14,862 bases of DNA. Source: Actinomycetes bacterium (GTDB lineage: Bacteria; Actinomycetota; Actinomycetes; S36-B12; GCA-2699445). The notes under the pieces were generated by a model. It ran no database searches. It worked only from the letters and a program-made list of their open reading frames with translations, and was not told the DNA's origin. The position numbers were made by a program, and so were the translations under genes. Location of the stretch: positions 1 through 14,862 of the forward strand of contig JAHZKU010000274.1 in assembly GCA_022600255.1 (NCBI GenBank), given 5' to 3'. This document shows positions 1 through 6,920 of this stretch, in pieces. The stretch's first letter is position 1. Every line of letters begins with the position of its first letter.

Positions 1-429
1 GCGTTAGTCGCGTTGCCGGTCCGGTTGTACGAGCTGGGCGTTACCTTGGCCACCAATGGTGAGCGCGATCCGGAAGGTCCGGTGAGTGTGGTCGGCGTTG
101 GCCGGCTCGGGGGAGAGATCGCGGCGCTCGAGGAGCCTCCGATCTCGGTGAAGGTGGCCTCCATCATCGGTCTGGCCGCCTCGTTGAATCTGTTCCTGTT
201 CCTCTTCAACCTATTGCCGGTTTTACCACTAGATGGCGGGCATGTGGCCGCGGCTGTCTGGGAGTCGATTCGTCGCAAGTGGGCCAGTTGGCGTGGCAAG
301 GACGACCCGGGAGTGGTGGACACCGCGCGCCTTTTGCCGCTGACGTACTCCGTGGCGGTAGTCCTCATTGGGGTGGGTGTCATGGTGATTTGGGCGGACT
401 TGTTCAAACCCATCACGATTGGTGGGTAG
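1..429 (+). CDS. rip1: Site-2 intramembrane zinc metalloprotease, M50 family (C-terminal part)
   Basis: The frame is open from base 1, so the N-terminus, including the HExxH active site and most of the PDZ region, lies outside the window. The visible 142 codons hold a hydrophobic helix and then the M50 second zinc-ligand motif, NLLPVLPLDGGH, at window codons 70-81; Asp78 is the expected zinc ligand. A charged cytosolic loop rich in Arg and Lys and a last membrane helix (about codons 116-132) follow, ending near PITIGG. The pattern resembles actinobacterial Rip1/RseP, which cuts anti-sigma factors and other membrane proteins inside the bilayer. ispG lies directly downstream, as in mycobacteria, where dxr-rip1-ispG are neighbours. 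Substrates cannot be inferred from this fragment. The family call is firm; rip1 as opposed to rseP naming is a convention. Confidence 0.88.
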   Translation, partial: ALVALPVRLYELGVTLATNGERDPEGPVSVVGVGRLGGEIAALEEPPISVKVASIIGLAASLNLFLFLFNLLPVLPLDGGHVAAAVWESIRRKWASWRGKDDPGVVDTARLLPLTYSVAVVLIGVGVMVIWADLFKPITIGG

Positions 430-498
430 GCGTGCGCTGATCTGGCCACCGTGAACTCCGCTCACAACGAAAGCACGACAGGATTCGGATCGGTCGCA

Positions 499-527
499 GG
501 CATACTGGAAGAGTCCGGCATACTGGA
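499..527. repeat. Two 11-bp direct repeats upstream of ispG
   Basis: GGCATACTGGA occurs at 499-509 and again at 517-527, an 18-bp period, in the 152-bp gap between the protease gene and ispG. A GGGGCCCC palindrome follows at about 530-537. The repeats could be a paired operator or overlap a promoter, but no clear -35/-10 pair was found, so the role is unknown. Confidence 0.5.
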
Positions 528-581
528 TAGGGGCCCCGCGTTGGCTGGTAGCGCTTCGCAGAAGAGAGAACGAGGACCGCA

Positions 582-1739
582 GTGACTGTTTCGCTAGGAA
601 CCCCACAAGTCGCCACGTTGGCTCCGCGCCGCAAGACCCGACAGCTCACCTTGCGACACGCTCAGAAGAGCATTTCGGTGGGGAGCGATTCGCCAATCAG
701 TGTGCAATCCATGACCACCACACTGACCTCAGATGTAAACGCCACACTGCAACAGATTGCCGAACTCACGGCCGCCGGTTGCGACATCGTCCGGGTGGCT
801 GTGCCCAGTGCCGACGATGCCGCCGCACTTCCAGCGATCGCCCAGAAGTCGTCCATTCCGGTAATCGCCGATATTCACTTTCAACCCAAGTATGTGTTCG
901 CCGCCATCGATGCCGGTTGTGCCGCGGTCCGCGTCAATCCGGGGAACATCAAGAAGTTCGACGACAAGATCGGGGAGATTGCCCGTGCGGCCTCCGCGGC
1001 CGGGACCCCAATCCGAATCGGCGTGAACGCTGGTTCGTTAGATCCGCGGCTGATGGAGAAGTACGGAAAGGCAACGCCGGAGGCCCTTGTGGCGTCCGCG
1101 CTTTGGGAATGCTCGCTGTTCGAAGAACACGATTTCCGCGACATCAAGATTTCGGTGAAGCATCACGACCCAGTCGTCATGGTGCAGGCCTACCGACTCC
1201 TCGCCGAGCAATGCGACTACCCGCTTCATCTGGGCGTCACCGAGGCCGGTCCGATCGAACAGGGGACCATCAAGTCCGCCGTAGCATTCGGGGCTTTGCT
1301 CAGCGAAGGGATTGGTGACACGATCCGAGTCTCCCTGTCAGCGCCACCTGTTGAGGAAGTGAAGGTTGGCACCAAGATTCTGGAATCGCTGAACCTCCGG
1401 GAACGCGGTCTAGAGATTGTGTCTTGTCCCTCGTGTGGCCGAGCGCAAGTGGACGTCTACACCTTGGCAGAAGAGGTAACCGCGGGGCTGAGTGGTTTGG
1501 ACGTTCCCCTCCGTGTCGCCGTCATGGGCTGTGTCGTCAATGGCCCCGGTGAAGCCCGCGAGGCCGACCTCGGTGTTGCCAGCGGCAACGGCAAGGGGCA
1601 AATTTTCGTCAAGGGCGAGGTCATCAAGACCGTGCCGGAAGCACTGATTGTGGAAACACTGATTGAAGAAGCCATGCTCCTAGCGGACGCGATGGAGCCG
1701 GGCCCTAGCGGTGACGTGGAAGTGAATGTCGCTGGCTGA
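582..1739 (+). CDS. ispG: 4-hydroxy-3-methylbut-2-enyl diphosphate synthase (GcpE/IspG)
   Basis: IspG makes HMBPP from 2-C-methyl-D-erythritol 2,4-cyclodiphosphate, the penultimate step of the MEP isoprenoid pathway, using a [4Fe-4S] cluster in the cytosol. The 385-residue protein has the family's TIM-barrel half (for example VQSMTTTLTSDV near the N-terminus, IADIHFQPKY and VRVNPGNI) and the C-terminal cluster domain. The cluster cysteines are visible as CPSCGR (Cys282, Cys285) and GCVVNGPGEA (Cys317), with Glu324 as the conserved fourth iron ligand. Length and motifs are normal for the short bacterial form without the plant insertion. The GTG at 582 is preceded by a purine-rich stretch (GAGAACGAGGAC). 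The gene end overlaps the acetyltransferase start by 14 bp, implying cotranscription. The product is certain; the start is slightly less so. Confidence 0.97.
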   Translation: MTVSLGTPQVATLAPRRKTRQLTLRHAQKSISVGSDSPISVQSMTTTLTSDVNATLQQIAELTAAGCDIVRVAVPSADDAAALPAIAQKSSIPVIADIHFQPKYVFAAIDAGCAAVRVNPGNIKKFDDKIGEIARAASAAGTPIRIGVNAGSLDPRLMEKYGKATPEALVASALWECSLFEEHDFRDIKISVKHHDPVVMVQAYRLLAEQCDYPLHLGVTEAGPIEQGTIKSAVAFGALLSEGIGDTIRVSLSAPPVEEVKVGTKILESLNLRERGLEIVSCPSCGRAQVDVYTLAEEVTAGLSGLDVPLRVAVMGCVVNGPGEAREADLGVASGNGKGQIFVKGEVIKTVPEALIVETLIEEAMLLADAMEPGPSGDVEVNVAG

Positions 1740-2595
1740 TGGGGATCACGAACTCACGACTCGGCCTGCGCCAGTCTCGATTCTGAAACCCGGGCAAGAG
1801 GAGGCCGTTTGGCGCCTGATCGCCCAAAACCCACAACGACACTGTTTCGCTGCCGCTCGGCTTGCGTCAGGGGGGTTGCGATCGGATCTTCTGGGTGGTC
1901 AGATTTGGGGTGCTGGTGACCCCGCGAGATTAGAGTCGGCGATGCTAGTGGGCGCCAACATGGTGCCGATCCAAGCCACCGCCGCCGCGATCTCCGGGTT
2001 TGCCGATTTCGCCGTCAGACAAGGCCGCCGCTGCTCCTCAATCGTGGGGAGCGCGGCAGAGGTCATTCGGTTGTGGCAGCACTTGGAGCCGTGGTGGGGT
2101 CCAGCGCGTGACGTGCGACCTGATCAACCGTTCTTGGTGGCGACCGCCCCGGCTCGGGTATCCCCAGATCTCCGAGTGCGCCGCGCTCGAACGGCGGAGA
2201 TGGAACCGGTGTTTTCCGCATGCGTCGAGATGTTCACAGAGGAGGTGGGTGTGTCGCCCCTCATCGCGGGCGGCGAGGCTGGTTACCGACGCAAGATTGC
2301 CGAAATGATCAAGGCCGGGCGTTCGTTTGTCCGCTTCGAAGGCAACACCCCGATTTTCAAGGCCGAACTTGGGGCCGTTTCCGCCCACGCCTGTCAGGTC
2401 CAAGGAGTCTGGGTGCACCCGGACTATCGCGGTCAAGGTTTGGCCAGTGCGGCGATGACGCAGGTGGTGGAGTTGGCAAAGACTCACGCACCCATGGTGA
2501 CCTTGTACGTGAACGCCTACAACGAACGGGCGTTGGCGGCGTATCGGCAAGCCGGGTTCGTGAGAACCGATCGCTTTGCCACCGTCCTGTTTTAG
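1726..2595 (+). CDS. GNAT-family N-acetyltransferase with N-terminal DUF4081-like domain
   Basis: The protein has 289 residues in two parts. Residues about 15-145 resemble the DUF4081 region found in front of many actinobacterial GNAT domains. Residues about 145-289 form a GNAT fold: the acetyl-CoA pyrophosphate-binding motif A is seen as VWVHPDYRGQGLAS, with RGQGLA at 235-240, followed by the strand TLYVNAYN and the motif B helix NERALAAYRQAGF. It therefore should transfer an acetyl group from acetyl-CoA, but the acceptor is unknown. The ATG at 1726 lies inside the end of ispG, suggesting translational coupling. A GNAT gene also follows ispG in M. tuberculosis (Rv2867c), so the pairing is conserved rather than local. 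Whether it modifies an MEP-pathway enzyme, a peptide or a small amine cannot be told from the sequence. Confidence 0.9.
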   Translation: MSLADGDHELTTRPAPVSILKPGQEEAVWRLIAQNPQRHCFAAARLASGGLRSDLLGGQIWGAGDPARLESAMLVGANMVPIQATAAAISGFADFAVRQGRRCSSIVGSAAEVIRLWQHLEPWWGPARDVRPDQPFLVATAPARVSPDLRVRRARTAEMEPVFSACVEMFTEEVGVSPLIAGGEAGYRRKIAEMIKAGRSFVRFEGNTPIFKAELGAVSAHACQVQGVWVHPDYRGQGLASAAMTQVVELAKTHAPMVTLYVNAYNERALAAYRQAGFVRTDRFATVLF

Positions 2596-2682
2596 GTCGG
2601 TCTTCCCGCTCGCAGGTTCTCGGGATCCAACAGGCCGATTGACTCCCCGGCCCGCAGCGCACCGGCACATTGTCCCCAGATT

Positions 2683-2713
2683 CTGGCAAACCAAGCGGGT
2701 CTGGCACTAGGGT
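2683..2713 (+). promoter_or_regulatory. Candidate promoter for the small ORF at 2762
   Basis: In the 166-bp gap after the acetyltransferase, CTGGCA (2683-2688) and TAGGGT (2708-2713, fits actinobacterial TANNNT) are separated by 19 bp. The -35 matches the TTGACA consensus at four of six positions and the spacer is on the long side. The rest of the gap (2596-2682) shows only a weak 5-bp GGCCG/CGGCC hairpin and no clear terminator. Confidence 0.3.
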
Positions 2714-2761
2714 TTGGCCAAAGGTGTTGCCGTTCGGTGCGCCTGCAAGAGGGAGTCAACC

Positions 2762-2968
2762 ATGGCCGATACGTCCGAAATTTTCGTTGTGACCCCGGCC
2801 GACGGGGATCGTGCTTGGCTGCTGATGTATGAGTATTCCGAGGGCGAGGAGTACTTCGCATTCTCAGATCTAGAACGCGCCCAGGCGCACGCCGCTGCCC
2901 TTGCGGGCGAATCGCTGCAATGGCGACCCATCGATGCTGGGGGATTCACGGCCACGAGCGAACGCTAA
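2762..2968 (+). CDS. Small acidic hypothetical protein (68 aa)
   Basis: I do not recognise this protein. The frame is open from 2714, but the ATG at 2762 is preceded by AAGAGGGA (2747-2754) at a good distance, and the product from there starts MADTSEIFVVTPADGD. It is acidic and rich in Asp, Glu and Ala, with no membrane segment, signal peptide or cysteine. The order of short strands, an acidic turn (YSEGEEYFAFSD) and one Ala-rich helix (about residues 40-50) suggests a compact cytosolic alpha/beta domain. It has its own leader and 161 bp to the next gene, so it may be monocistronic. Minus-strand frames over the same bases have no visible ribosome site and look like shadows. Coding status is probable, not certain. 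Confidence 0.6.
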   Translation: MADTSEIFVVTPADGDRAWLLMYEYSEGEEYFAFSDLERAQAHAAALAGESLQWRPIDAGGFTATSER

Positions 2969-3129
2969 CGAGATGTGTGAGTGTTCCCGGCCCAGACCTC
3001 TGACCAGATTTTTCGACGCGCGCCCACCCAATCCTCTGTAATCACGATCTGATTTGACATGATGCACCAAGAAGCAAGCGGCACTCATCCTGATGGCGGA
3101 TCGAGCAAATCATTCAGCCCGGGAGGGTC

Positions 3130-4071
3130 ATGTCAGTGCAAGAGCAGGCCCGGCCCCAACTGAAGGGCGAGCACAAGCCCTCCCCGCTGCGCCGCACCGT
3201 ACGCGGTTTCCTGCGTGGTCTAGGGCTGGCCTTCGCATTCGTGGCCACGGTGGCACTCGCGGCGGGTGTGGCGGTTGTTGGACCCAACATTGACCAGTGG
3301 CGCGGTGTCCTTCCCTCATTGGATGGGCAGGGTTACGAGTCCTCCGGCGAAGCCAGCGGTCGCGAACTCCTGGCCGACATGGCCGATGATGAAGCGGGCC
3401 TACCACCGTTGCAGAAAAAGCGCGGAAAAGGGTTTTCATATCTGGCCTCAATCCCGAGCGGGGCATCGTGGCCGGCACATTGGTGCGGTACGGAGGTCAT
3501 CAACTACCGTGTGGATCTAGTTGGTGCCCGAATGACAGGACTCAGCGGTGCCCGTGAGTTGCAGCGCTGGGAGGCCGCTTTTGCGGCCTGGAGTGAGGCC
3601 AGCGGCGGTGCCTATCAATTCCGATATCAAGGCATCGGCAGCTTTCCGCTCCAGATCACGAATACCCCGGACATGGCCGTCATCAAGCCGAACAAGGTGC
3701 GCGAAGGCGAAATCGCCATCAGTTATGGCACCCCGACCAAACTGCCCTACGACGGGTGGAAAAAGTACTTTCACCCGGGGATCGGCCCGGCGCTAGGGGT
3801 CGGTGGCATCGGTCCAGTGAATTGGGCCCCCTCAGCAAGCAACTACGGCCTGATTGAGGAAGCCACGATCATTATCGATGGCCAAGACGTGGCAGCGTTG
3901 CCCCAAGAACTCCCCACGGTCTACATTCACGAGGCCGGACACGCCTTGGGCTTGGGCCATGTCAAAGACGATCGTCAGATGATGTTCCACGAAGCCGGCC
4001 CAACGGCCACTATCTCTGCGGGCGATCGGCGCGGTATTCGCAAACTGGCCAACGCAGGCTGCCTCGGCTAA
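3130..4071 (+). CDS. Matrixin-like zinc metallopeptidase, membrane-anchored or secreted
   Basis: The 313-residue protein has a basic N-terminus (RRTVRGFLRG), one hydrophobic segment at about residues 31-52 that is a signal anchor or signal peptide, a linker, and a C-terminal peptidase domain. The zinc motif is complete: HEAGHALGLGH at residues 267-277, giving His267, His271 and His277 as ligands and Glu268 as the catalytic base. Met284/Met285 follow where the metzincin Met-turn is expected. Upstream, the WCGTEVINYRV stretch resembles the W-x-C-x-x-I-x-Y-x-V start of actinobacterial matrixin-type domains. Its Cys may pair with the Cys three residues from the C-terminus. The active site should face outside the cytosol. 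The ATG at 3130 has GGGAGGG directly upstream (3121-3127). Neighbours do not reveal a substrate. The peptidase class is well supported; the target is unknown. Confidence 0.87.
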   Translation: MSVQEQARPQLKGEHKPSPLRRTVRGFLRGLGLAFAFVATVALAAGVAVVGPNIDQWRGVLPSLDGQGYESSGEASGRELLADMADDEAGLPPLQKKRGKGFSYLASIPSGASWPAHWCGTEVINYRVDLVGARMTGLSGARELQRWEAAFAAWSEASGGAYQFRYQGIGSFPLQITNTPDMAVIKPNKVREGEIAISYGTPTKLPYDGWKKYFHPGIGPALGVGGIGPVNWAPSASNYGLIEEATIIIDGQDVAALPQELPTVYIHEAGHALGLGHVKDDRQMMFHEAGPTATISAGDRRGIRKLANAGCLG

Positions 4072-4072
4072 G

Positions 4073-4090
4073 GGTCCCGTGGCCGGGACC
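4073..4090 (+). terminator. Hairpin just after the metallopeptidase gene
   Basis: GGTCCCG (4073-4079) and CGGGACC (4084-4090) form a perfect 7-bp GC-rich stem with a 4-base loop, starting one base after the TAA stop. No T-run follows, so if it terminates transcription it is of the U-poor type described for actinobacteria. It may instead only protect the mRNA 3' end. Confidence 0.4.
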
Positions 4091-4114
4091 GACCGCTGGT
4101 CCTTCTCACGCGAA

Positions 4115-4130
4115 GCAGGCACTATCCTGC
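4115..4130 (+). promoter_or_regulatory. Candidate proS -10 box inside a small inverted repeat
   Basis: TATCCT (4123-4128) fits TANNNT and lies 28 bp before the proS GTG. It overlaps a 5-bp inverted repeat, GCAGG (4115-4119) and CCTGC (4126-4130). No good -35 box is visible at the usual distance, so this is tentative. Confidence 0.25.
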
Positions 4131-4156
4131 AAGAACGGCTCAAGTGGAGGTTTGTT

Positions 4157-5938
4157 GTGCTTCGGTTGTCAAAACTGTTCCTAAAGACGTTGCGGGAGGA
4201 CCCCGCCGACGCTGAGGTGCCATCCCATCGGCTGCTCCAACGGGCGGGCTACGTGCGTCGGGTGGCGCCGGGTATCTTCACTTGGCTGCCGTTGGGGTTC
4301 TTGACCTTCCGAAACGTCGAACAGATCGTCCGGGAAGAAATGGACGCCGCTGGCTTCCAGGAAGTCCACTTTCCCGCCCTGCTACCCGCCGAGCCTTACC
4401 GGATCACCGGCCGCGAGTCCGAGTACGGTGACACCCTATTTCGGCTGCAGGATCGCAAGAAAGCCGATTACGTGCTCGGCCCGACCCACGAGGAGCTCTT
4501 CACACTAACGGTGAAGGGGGAGGTGAGCTCCTACAAGGAGTTGCCCTTGAGCCTTTACCAGATTCAAACCAAATATCGTGACGAAGCCAGACCCCGTGCG
4601 GGCATCTTGCGGGGACGCGAGTTCGTAATGAAGGATTCCTACTCCTTCGATATCGACGATGCTGGGTTGGAAGCCAGCTATCAAGCGCATCGTGCGGCCT
4701 ACATCAGCACGTTTGAGCGCCTCGGACTCGATTTTGTGATTGTCTCGGCTGTCTCTGGTGCCATGGGCGGCTCTGCAAGCGAAGAGTTCCTAGCGCCGTG
4801 TGAGAACGGGGAGGACACGTTCGTGCAGTGTGCCTCGTGCGGGTACGCCGCCAATACCGAAGCTGTCACGACACCGGCCCCAGCACCCCAGGGTCACGAC
4901 GAAATGCCGGAGGCCGAAGTCGTGGCCACGCCCGATTGTGACTCCATCGCCGCGCTAGTGTCTTATGTTAATAGTTCTTCGGAACCCATTCTGGCCGACC
5001 GGAGTTGGGCCGCAGCGGACACGCTCAAGAACGTCGTGCTGATGACGCAGGACCCAGACGGTACCGAGACACCCTTGGTTGTGGGGATTCCGGGCGACAG
5101 GGAAGTCGACTTCAAGCGACTAGAAGCGGTGTTGGCGCCGCAGGAAGTGCGCGTATTTGAAGAGGCCGATTTTGCCAAATACCCAGAACTGGTGCCTGGA
5201 TACATTGGCCCGCAACAACTGGGGGAGGCTCAGCCATCTGGAATCAGGTACCTGACCGATCCCAGAGTGGCGCTAGGGACAGCCTGGCTCTCGGGGGCGA
5301 ACAGGGCTGGGCACCACACCGCTGGGCTTGTTGCCGGCCGGGACTTCACCAGCGACGGTTCGATTGAGGCTGTTGAGATTCGCGAGGGCGACACCTGCCC
5401 GCAATGTGGGGCCGCCCTCACGATTCGGCGGGGCATCGAGATCGGGCACATCTTTCAGCTGGGTCGTAAGTACGCCGAGGCGCTTGGACTACAGGTGCTA
5501 GACGAGAACGGAAAGCTGGTGACAGTCACCATGGGTTCGTACGGAATCGGGGTTTCCCGCGCGGTGGCTGCCATTGCCGAGCAGACCTACGACGACAAAG
5601 GTCTGTGCTGGCCCATCGCCGTGTCTCCGGCTGACGTGCACATCATGGTGATGGGAAAAGCCCCGGAGATCGCGGCGGCTGCAAACGAGATTGCCGAACA
5701 AGCGCAGGCGCGAGGCCTGCGAGTCCTGATAGATGATCGGCGCAAGGCATCCCCTGGGGTTAAGTTCAAGGATGCTGAACTGTTGGGAGTGCCGAACATC
5801 CTCGTGGTGGGCCGTGGCGTGGCTGATGGGGAGTTGGAGTTGCTGGATCGCCGCTCGGGCGCGAAGACCACTGTTCCAATGACAGAAGTCGTCGATCAGC
5901 TACTCAATCTTAGCGCCGTCGTTCGGGCTACTGGCTGA
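4157..5938 (+). CDS. proS: Prolyl-tRNA synthetase
   Basis: Class II aminoacyl-tRNA synthetase that charges tRNA-Pro; this is the bacterial type with an editing insertion. The GTG at 4157 was chosen because TGGAGG (4145-4150) precedes it at 6 bp and the product then begins LRLSKLFLKTLREDPADAEV, as typical for the family. An in-frame upstream extension to 4079 would run back into the preceding terminator hairpin. The 593-residue protein shows the TxE loop at Thr110-His111-Glu112, motif 2 (YRDEARPRAGILRGREF, about 140-156) and motif 3 (GSYGIGVSR, 460-468). The YbaK-like editing insertion covers about residues 220-395, with Lys291 in DTLKNVV matching the editing lysine of E. coli ProRS. An anticodon-binding domain follows from about 490. 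The last 39 bp overlap the convergent gene on the other strand. Confidence 0.97.
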   Translation: MLRLSKLFLKTLREDPADAEVPSHRLLQRAGYVRRVAPGIFTWLPLGFLTFRNVEQIVREEMDAAGFQEVHFPALLPAEPYRITGRESEYGDTLFRLQDRKKADYVLGPTHEELFTLTVKGEVSSYKELPLSLYQIQTKYRDEARPRAGILRGREFVMKDSYSFDIDDAGLEASYQAHRAAYISTFERLGLDFVIVSAVSGAMGGSASEEFLAPCENGEDTFVQCASCGYAANTEAVTTPAPAPQGHDEMPEAEVVATPDCDSIAALVSYVNSSSEPILADRSWAAADTLKNVVLMTQDPDGTETPLVVGIPGDREVDFKRLEAVLAPQEVRVFEEADFAKYPELVPGYIGPQQLGEAQPSGIRYLTDPRVALGTAWLSGANRAGHHTAGLVAGRDFTSDGSIEAVEIREGDTCPQCGAALTIRRGIEIGHIFQLGRKYAEALGLQVLDENGKLVTVTMGSYGIGVSRAVAAIAEQTYDDKGLCWPIAVSPADVHIMVMGKAPEIAAAANEIAEQAQARGLRVLIDDRRKASPGVKFKDAELLGVPNILVVGRGVADGELELLDRRSGAKTTVPMTEVVDQLLNLSAVVRATG

Positions 5939-6379
5939 GCCTTGCGAGGTTGTCGTTGCCGGGACTGGAGCCTTCTGATCGGCCAGCGCGGTCGGGAACG
6001 CTTGCGGCTCCCAGCCCCACATCACCGCACGTGCCGTGGTCTCTTGCGCGGTCTGGCTGGCGTACTTGCGATCAGCGTCTTGCGTACTCGCGCTCAAGGC
6101 GACGTACAGGTCGGTAAGGCGCAACTCAATGGCGGCCGCCACGGCCATCGCCCCGGTGGCATTGGTGAGGGTCGGTACCTCAAAGGCCGCTGGCACTTCC
6201 GGGTTGAGATCCTGAGCCGACAGCGCGGCTCGGGCGCGATCCCGTGCCACTCGGTGAGCGTCAGTCGCACTCAGCGCCCTGGTTCGCTCTGCGCCCGCGA
6301 GTTCGGCGGTCAGAACACCGTAGCCAAAGATCGCAGCCTCTTCCCCTTCGGCCACGAGGGTCCACGCTTCGGTACTCAT
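5900..6379 (-). CDS. DUF4439-like, ferritin-like-fold protein, cytosolic (159 aa)
   Basis: The protein is Ala-rich and mostly helical and has no signal peptide. Helix 1 contains EGEEAAIFGYGVL, resembling the E-x-x-A-x-x-x-Y-G-V start of DUF4439 proteins, which are assigned to the ferritin-like fold; TDAHRVARDRARAAL forms a second helix and AAIELRLTDLYVAL a third. The usual diiron ligands look incomplete: Glu in helix 1 and a His in helix 2, but no clear ExxH. Metal binding is therefore doubtful. The tail after about residue 138 is disordered and rich in Thr, Ser and Pro. Its ATG overlaps the upstream stop (ATGA), so it should be translationally coupled to the lipoprotein gene. Its 3' end overlaps proS by 39 bp in antisense. 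Position corresponds to Rv2844 between proS and rimP in M. tuberculosis. The function is not known. Confidence 0.83.
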   Translation of the reverse strand: MSTEAWTLVAEGEEAAIFGYGVLTAELAGAERTRALSATDAHRVARDRARAALSAQDLNPEVPAAFEVPTLTNATGAMAVAAAIELRLTDLYVALSASTQDADRKYASQTAQETTARAVMWGWEPQAFPTALADQKAPVPATTTSQGSASSPNDGAKIE

Positions 6380-6891
6380 GCGTTGATCTTCTGTAGATAG
6401 GCGTTATGGCTAGCTTCTGACGCGCCGATGCGGACGAGCAACTCGATGACCTCGGTGTCTTCGGCGACAACGGCGGTTTCCGTACGCAGCCGCGCAGCCG
6501 TGCGTTCGGCTTTACGCAGCAGGTTTAGCGCTGCGGCCCGGTTGGCCGGCACCGTCGGCGCTGGCGCTGGTTCTGGAGCTTGCGCTAGATCGGCGGCGAT
6601 TGCGCTTAAGTGCTGCGTGTGTTGGGTTCTGATCGGATCCAGCGCACCTGCAAGGTTTGGAATTGCAGCGATCACCGCGCTATATAACGCGATGAGTTCC
6701 TGTTCGGAGGCCACAGTCAACAGTTTCGGTTCCTCATCGGGGTCTGACGTAAATCCGGGGATGCTCGGTGCGGAGCAGCCGAGCAACCCCGCACTGATCC
6801 CAAGACCACCAGCGACCAAGACACTGCGGCGGGATACCGAGCCACGCGCCCACGGCATCCGCCTGCGCGGCGTAGGCGCTTGTTGAGACAT
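6376..6891 (-). CDS. Tat-exported lipoprotein with ferritin-like helices
   Basis: The 171-residue protein begins with a long basic leader, a twin-arginine motif SRRSVL (residues 20-25), a hydrophobic core and the lipobox LLGC with Cys39. It is thus predicted to be exported folded by Tat and lipid-anchored on the outer face of the membrane. The mature part is helical. EQELIALYSAVI and the QHTQHL stretch are followed by a Pro/Ala hinge (APEPAPAPTVPA), then two helices ending in EASHNAYL, where Glu-x-x-His recalls a ferritin-like metal ligand pair. The ATG at 6891 is preceded by CGGAG at 7 bp. The frame stays open far upstream to 7452, but that part is antisense to rimP and has no family features. 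It corresponds in position to Rv2843. Export class is well supported; metal binding is inference. Confidence 0.82.
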   Translation of the reverse strand: MSQQAPTPRRRMPWARGSVSRRSVLVAGGLGISAGLLGCSAPSIPGFTSDPDEEPKLLTVASEQELIALYSAVIAAIPNLAGALDPIRTQHTQHLSAIAADLAQAPEPAPAPTVPANRAAALNLLRKAERTAARLRTETAVVAEDTEVIELLVRIGASEASHNAYLQKINA

Positions 6892-6920
6892 GTGAACTCC
6901 GAGTTTGCAGCAACCCCGCC

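Noticed and set aside
779..1318. Plus-strand alternative frame of 179 codons inside ispG
   Set aside because: Arg/Cys/Gly-rich shadow of a well-conserved ispG reading frame.
2038..2694. Minus-strand open frame of 218 codons over the acetyltransferase gene
   Set aside because: Composition is Arg/His/Gly-rich as expected for an antisense shadow; the plus strand encodes a clear GNAT protein.
2703..2719. TGGCAC...TTGG resembling a sigma-54 -24/-12 promoter
   Set aside because: Spacing and the -12 element do not fit, and actinobacteria generally lack sigma-54.
2592..2955. Minus-strand open frames opposite the small ORF
   Set aside because: No ribosome site, Arg/Ser/Pro-rich composition, and the plus-strand ORF has better start signals.
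3000..3015. TCTG/CAGA followed by five T after the small ORF as an intrinsic terminator
   Set aside because: The loop would have only two bases, which is not a feasible hairpin.
3054..3059. Perfect TTGACA before the metallopeptidase gene as a -35 box
   Set aside because: No TANNNT -10 box lies at 15-20 bp downstream, so a promoter could not be supported from this hexamer alone.
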